Shown here: piece after piece, positions 61,057 to 64,000 of the stretch
Position numbering within the stretch: position 1 is the first letter of the stretch
Layout of the letters: each line of letters starts with the position of its first letter
Assembly: GCF_003688995.1 (NCBI RefSeq)
Contig: NZ_PENI01000015.1
Span: forward strand, 1-64,000
DNA length: 64,000 bases
Direction: 5' to 3'
Source: Streptomyces shenzhenensis
GTDB taxonomy: Bacteria; Actinomycetota; Actinomycetes; Streptomycetales; Streptomycetaceae
Position numbers and translations under genes: made by a program
Notes under the pieces: generated by a model
Told to the model about the DNA's origin: nothing
The model's input: the letters and a program-made list of their open reading frames with translations, nothing else
Database searches by the model: none

Positions 61057-62589
61057 GTGAATCCCGCGGACGCCGACGGCCACATCGCCCCGCAGGGGCC
61101 ACCCGCACCCGACGACACGGCAGGCACCGGGCCCGCGGGCGGCACCCCGTACCCGGACCCGGGGCGTGTGCCGCCCGCCGCGCCCGCGCTCCCGCGCGAC
61201 ACCCCGCTGCCCCGGCTCCGGAAGCGGCTGCGTGACCTGGGCGCCTGGCTGGGCGACGCCCCGTCGCCCCAGTCGCCCCCCTTCTCCCGGTACCGCTGGC
61301 GCCGGCTGCTGACCTATCTGATCACCGGTTATGTCGCCCTCGGCGTCACGCTGGCGGGCGGCGAGGAGATCGCCCGCGACTACCGCTTCTCCACGCAGGA
61401 GGGACTGCTCGCCGGGGCCGTCCAGGGCGCCGCCGTCGTCCTGGCCCTGCGGCGTCCCGTACCCGCCTGGGGTCTCGCCCTGGCCGGCACCGTGGCGACG
61501 GCGATGGCGGCCCGCCCCGCTCTCGTGACGGGCCCGCTCCCGGGCCCCGACTGGCCCTGGGGGACGCCGACTCTGCTGGCGCACATCACGGTCCTGCTGC
61601 TGCTCGCGCTGCGCGTGCGGGTGAGCGGCGCGCTCGTGGCACTGGCCGGGACCGCCCTGACGACCTACCTCGTGCAGGGCGCTCTGGGTGCCCAGCGGTA
61701 CACCTCCACGGGCTTCGTGGCCGTGGCCCTGTTCGCCGTGCCGGTCCTGGTCGGCACCGCCCTGCGCGGCCGGAGCGAGGCCCGCACCCAGCTCGTCGAG
61801 CAGACGACGATCACCGCGGAGGAACGCGCCCGCCGTACGCTCCTCGAAGAGCGCAGCCGGATCGCGCGCGAGCTGCACGACGTGGTCGCGCACCACATGT
61901 CGGTGATCTCCATCCAGGCCCAGGTCGCCCCGCACCTGGTCGACGACCCCTCCGAGGAGTTGAAGGAGAACCTGGCCGGCATCCGGCAGAACGCGCTGGA
62001 GGCGCTCACCGAGCTGCGCCGTGTCCTCGGCGTGTTGCGCTCCGAGAACCCCGAGGACCGCGACGATCCGTACGGCCTCGGCAACCCCGGAACCGGCCAT
62101 GCCCCCGACGCCCCCCAGCCCACCCTGGACCGTCTCGACGTCCTGATCGAGAACACGCGGGCGGCGGGTCTGGACGTGGTCACCGACATCAAGGGCGAGT
62201 TCCACGGCTACCCGCCCGGCGTGGAGCTGTCCGCCTACCGGATCGTCCAGGAGGCGCTGAGCAACGCCCTGCGGCACGCTCCGGGTTCCACGGTCCGTGT
62301 CGAGGTCAGCCACTTCTCGGGCGGCCTCCACCTGGGGATCATCAACTCCGCTCCCCGCCGTCCCGTCGCGCCCTCGCCGGGCGGCGGCCACGGTCTTCTG
62401 GGCATGCGGGAGCGCGCCGTCATGCTGGGCGGCAGCGTCACCGCGACGCCCACGCTGCACGGCGGCTTCATCGTGACGGCGTTCCTCCCCCGGGACGACT
62501 CCACCGCACCACGGGTGCCCGGCCCTGCCCCCGCCCCGGCCCCCGAAATCGCACCCGCACCCGCACCCGAAAGAGGAAACGGACCATGA
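61057..62589 (+). CDS. Sensor histidine kinase (NarL/DesK type, HisKA_3)
   Basis: A 510-residue protein. It has a proline-rich N-terminus (about 1-80), then four to five membrane helices (about 90-240). The HisKA_3 dimer domain has E-E-R-S-R-I-A-R-E-L-H-D-V-V-A-H-H-M-S with the phosphorylated His near residue 275, and the HATPase has E-A-L-S-N-A-L-R-H and G-H-G-L-L-G-M-R-E-R. A proline/alanine repeat tail follows. GTG start. Its stop overlaps the response-regulator start by 4 bases. Confidence 0.92.
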   Translation: MNPADADGHIAPQGPPAPDDTAGTGPAGGTPYPDPGRVPPAAPALPRDTPLPRLRKRLRDLGAWLGDAPSPQSPPFSRYRWRRLLTYLITGYVALGVTLAGGEEIARDYRFSTQEGLLAGAVQGAAVVLALRRPVPAWGLALAGTVATAMAARPALVTGPLPGPDWPWGTPTLLAHITVLLLLALRVRVSGALVALAGTALTTYLVQGALGAQRYTSTGFVAVALFAVPVLVGTALRGRSEARTQLVEQTTITAEERARRTLLEERSRIARELHDVVAHHMSVISIQAQVAPHLVDDPSEELKENLAGIRQNALEALTELRRVLGVLRSENPEDRDDPYGLGNPGTGHAPDAPQPTLDRLDVLIENTRAAGLDVVTDIKGEFHGYPPGVELSAYRIVQEALSNALRHAPGSTVRVEVSHFSGGLHLGIINSAPRRPVAPSPGGGHGLLGMRERAVMLGGSVTATPTLHGGFIVTAFLPRDDSTAPRVPGPAPAPAPEIAPAPAPERGNGP

Positions 62590-63266
62590 CCTCCGGCGCC
62601 GGCCCCATCCGCGTACTGATCGCCGACGACCAGGAGATGGTCCGGCAGGGCTTCACCGTGCTGCTCAACACCCAGCCCGACATCGAGGTGGTCGCGCAGG
62701 CCGTGGACGGCCTGGACGCGGTCGCCAAGGTCGGGGACATCGCTCCCGACGTGGTGCTGATGGACATCCGTATGCCCGAACTGAGCGGCATCGAGGCCAC
62801 CCGCCGCATCACCGTGGACAATCCAGACATAAAGGTGCTCGTGCTCACGACGTTCGACCTGGACGAGTACGTGTACGAGGCGCTGCGGGCCGGCGCCTCC
62901 GGCTTTCTGCTGAAGGACGCCTCCGCGGACAAGCTCGCCGAGGCGGTCCGGGTGGTGGCCGCCGGGGACGCGCTGCTGGCGCCCGGGATCACCCGCCGTC
63001 TGATCGCCGAGTTCTCCCGGCTGCGCGGCACCCGCCGCGCCCCGCTGAAGCAGCGCGTGGGTGATCTGACGGAGCGCGAGACGGAGGTGCTGGCCCTGAT
63101 CGCGCAGGGCCTGTCGAACGCGGAGATCGCCGAGCAGCTGGTGGTGGCGGAGCAGACGGTGAAGACCCATGTGAGCCGCATCCTGGTGAAGCTCGGTCTG
63201 CGTGACCGCACCCAGGCGGCGGTGTTCGCCTACGAGTCGGGCCTGGTCCGCCCGGGAGCCCACTGA
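62586..63266 (+). CDS. NarL-family response regulator
   Basis: A 226-residue protein. The receiver domain has D-D-Q-E-M-V-R-Q-G-F, phosphorylated Asp in V-V-L-M-D-I-R-M-P-E near residue 59, T-T-F-D and K-D-A-S. The LuxR-type helix-turn-helix has L-T-E-R-E-T-E-V-L-A-L-I-A-Q-G-L-S-N-A-E-I-A and V-S-R-I-L-V-K-L-G-L-R-D-R. It pairs with the kinase immediately upstream. ATG overlaps the kinase stop (ATGA). Confidence 0.95.
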   Translation: MTSGAGPIRVLIADDQEMVRQGFTVLLNTQPDIEVVAQAVDGLDAVAKVGDIAPDVVLMDIRMPELSGIEATRRITVDNPDIKVLVLTTFDLDEYVYEALRAGASGFLLKDASADKLAEAVRVVAAGDALLAPGITRRLIAEFSRLRGTRRAPLKQRVGDLTERETEVLALIAQGLSNAEIAEQLVVAEQTVKTHVSRILVKLGLRDRTQAAVFAYESGLVRPGAH

Positions 63267-63392
63267 ACCGCGCCCCGGGCCTTCCGTCGCGCCGGCCGGC
63301 CGCGGGGGAGGCCGTAGTACTTGAGACGGATCCCGAATGACCCCTCTCACAGGTGACGCCCCCGGGTACCGGCCCGGCCTACGGTTTTCCAT

Positions 63393-64000
63393 GTGACCGA
63401 GACGACGCACACGCAGACCACGCCGGCGGACGGCCGCCACGACGGGTACAAGCCGCGCAGCCCGGAGGTCCGGGCGGCGATGGACGCCCTGCGCGGGCTG
63501 CGGCACGACCTGTTGGACGACGCCTTCGCCTACCGCCCGCTGGCCCGCATGAGCGTCGACGGCCCGCTGACCCGGCGGCTCTCCGGCCGCATGCGGGAGT
63601 ACGTGTCCTGGACGCCGCACGCGGTGGTGGTCGCGGTGGGCGGGCTGGCGACGCTCATGTCCTTCGGATATTGCGGTCCCGGCATACCGGGCCTGCTGTG
63701 CAGTCTGTTCACCCTGGGCCCGTTCCTGCTGACGCTGGTCCGGCCGGTCGGAGCGTTCTGGCTGTCGTTCCCGGCGTCCTTGGCGGTCGCCTTCCTCAGC
63801 CCGAACTGGGGCGACTGGCCGTGGCTGCCGGGCAGCTTCCTCGCCCATCTGACGGTGCTCACGGTGGTGGCGATCCGCACCCGCCCCCGCACCGCGGCCT
63901 GGATGTGGCTGACGACGGTGGTCTACGGCTTCGTGACCGGCACCGTCCTCAGCGGCGGCTACAGCCCGAACGTCGGCCCCATGCTGGTCCTCTCCGCGCT
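63393..64000 (+). CDS. N-terminus of a second membrane sensor protein (partial)
   Basis: An open frame of about 202 codons starts at GTG 63393 and runs off the right edge. It begins M-T-E-T-T-H-T-Q-T-T-P-A-D-G, with a soluble region (about 1-65), then hydrophobic helices from about residue 70 (V-V-V-A-V-G-G-L-A-T-L-M-S-F-G, L-L-C-S-L-F-T-L-G-P-F-L). The layout, direction and R-R-L-S-G-R-M segment resemble the N-terminal sensor half of a NarL-type histidine kinase, but no kinase motif is inside the window. Confidence 0.6.
   Translation, partial: MTETTHTQTTPADGRHDGYKPRSPEVRAAMDALRGLRHDLLDDAFAYRPLARMSVDGPLTRRLSGRMREYVSWTPHAVVVAVGGLATLMSFGYCGPGIPGLLCSLFTLGPFLLTLVRPVGAFWLSFPASLAVAFLSPNWGDWPWLPGSFLAHLTVLTVVAIRTRPRTAAWMWLTTVVYGFVTGTVLSGGYSPNVGPMLVLSA

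Overview
The window is high-GC DNA from a Streptomyces chromosome. The evidence is a dnaK-grpE-dnaJ-hspR operon with a HAIR operator, a HAIR-controlled clpB, frequent GTG/TTG starts, typical actinobacterial families (DUF6221, DUF2637, DUF2617, DUF3151, DUF1023, Yip1, YbjN) and a pSAM2-type integrated element. As far as I recall, the gene order from dnaK to the kynurenine genes matches the SCO36xx part of the S. coelicolor core.

Positions 1-14,240 are a tRNA-Gly(CCC) integration hotspot. A complete AICE (actinomycete integrative and conjugative element) lies between a 49-bp partial copy of the tRNA 3' end (1401-1449) and the intact tRNA (14165-14238). Its backbone is a HATPase protein, a Nudix (Pif-like) protein, a GntR/KorSA-like regulator, a Pra-like protein, an FtsK/TraB translocase, a DUF2637 Spd protein, small transfer and Spd proteins, a RepSA-like HUH initiator, Xis and Int. 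Its cargo is a small membrane protein and an AT-richer 902-aa protein that joins a PD-(D/E)XK nuclease to a STAND-like ATPase, probably a phage-defence gene. To the left is the scar of an older relative: the end of a HATPase gene fused to a broken integrase, so most of that element was deleted.

Positions 14,240-36,530 are core genome: dcd and a phosphoribosyltransferase, a Yip1 protein, an FG-GAP lipoprotein, an EtfD-like Fe-S membrane oxidoreductase, an odd MraY/WecA relative, the DnaK operon, and a sugar-binding lipoprotein. Next come two paralogous LuxR/TrmB-like regulators in convergent orientation, beside a tiny secreted peptide with two TSWP motifs and a shrunken Rieske-like protein. 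An F420/PPOX protein, clpB, a decayed cutC and a YbjN protein close the block.

Positions 36,530-46,020 hold a PIG-V-like mannosyltransferase, a SNF2 helicase with a SWIM protein, two toxin-antitoxin modules and a PLP aminotransferase. The toxin-antitoxin modules sit between an inverted fragment of the aminotransferase gene and the gene itself. Positions 46,020-64,000 hold DUF2617, a membrane spermidine-synthase-like protein, a CoxG-like protein, a relic of the sugar-binding lipoprotein, an aldose epimerase, pyrE, fba, an MFS exporter, DUF3151, a complete tryptophan-to-anthranilate set (TDO, kynureninase, formamidase-like hydrolase), a DUF1023 hydrolase with an acyltransferase, and two NarL-type sensor kinase loci. 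The second of these runs off the right edge.
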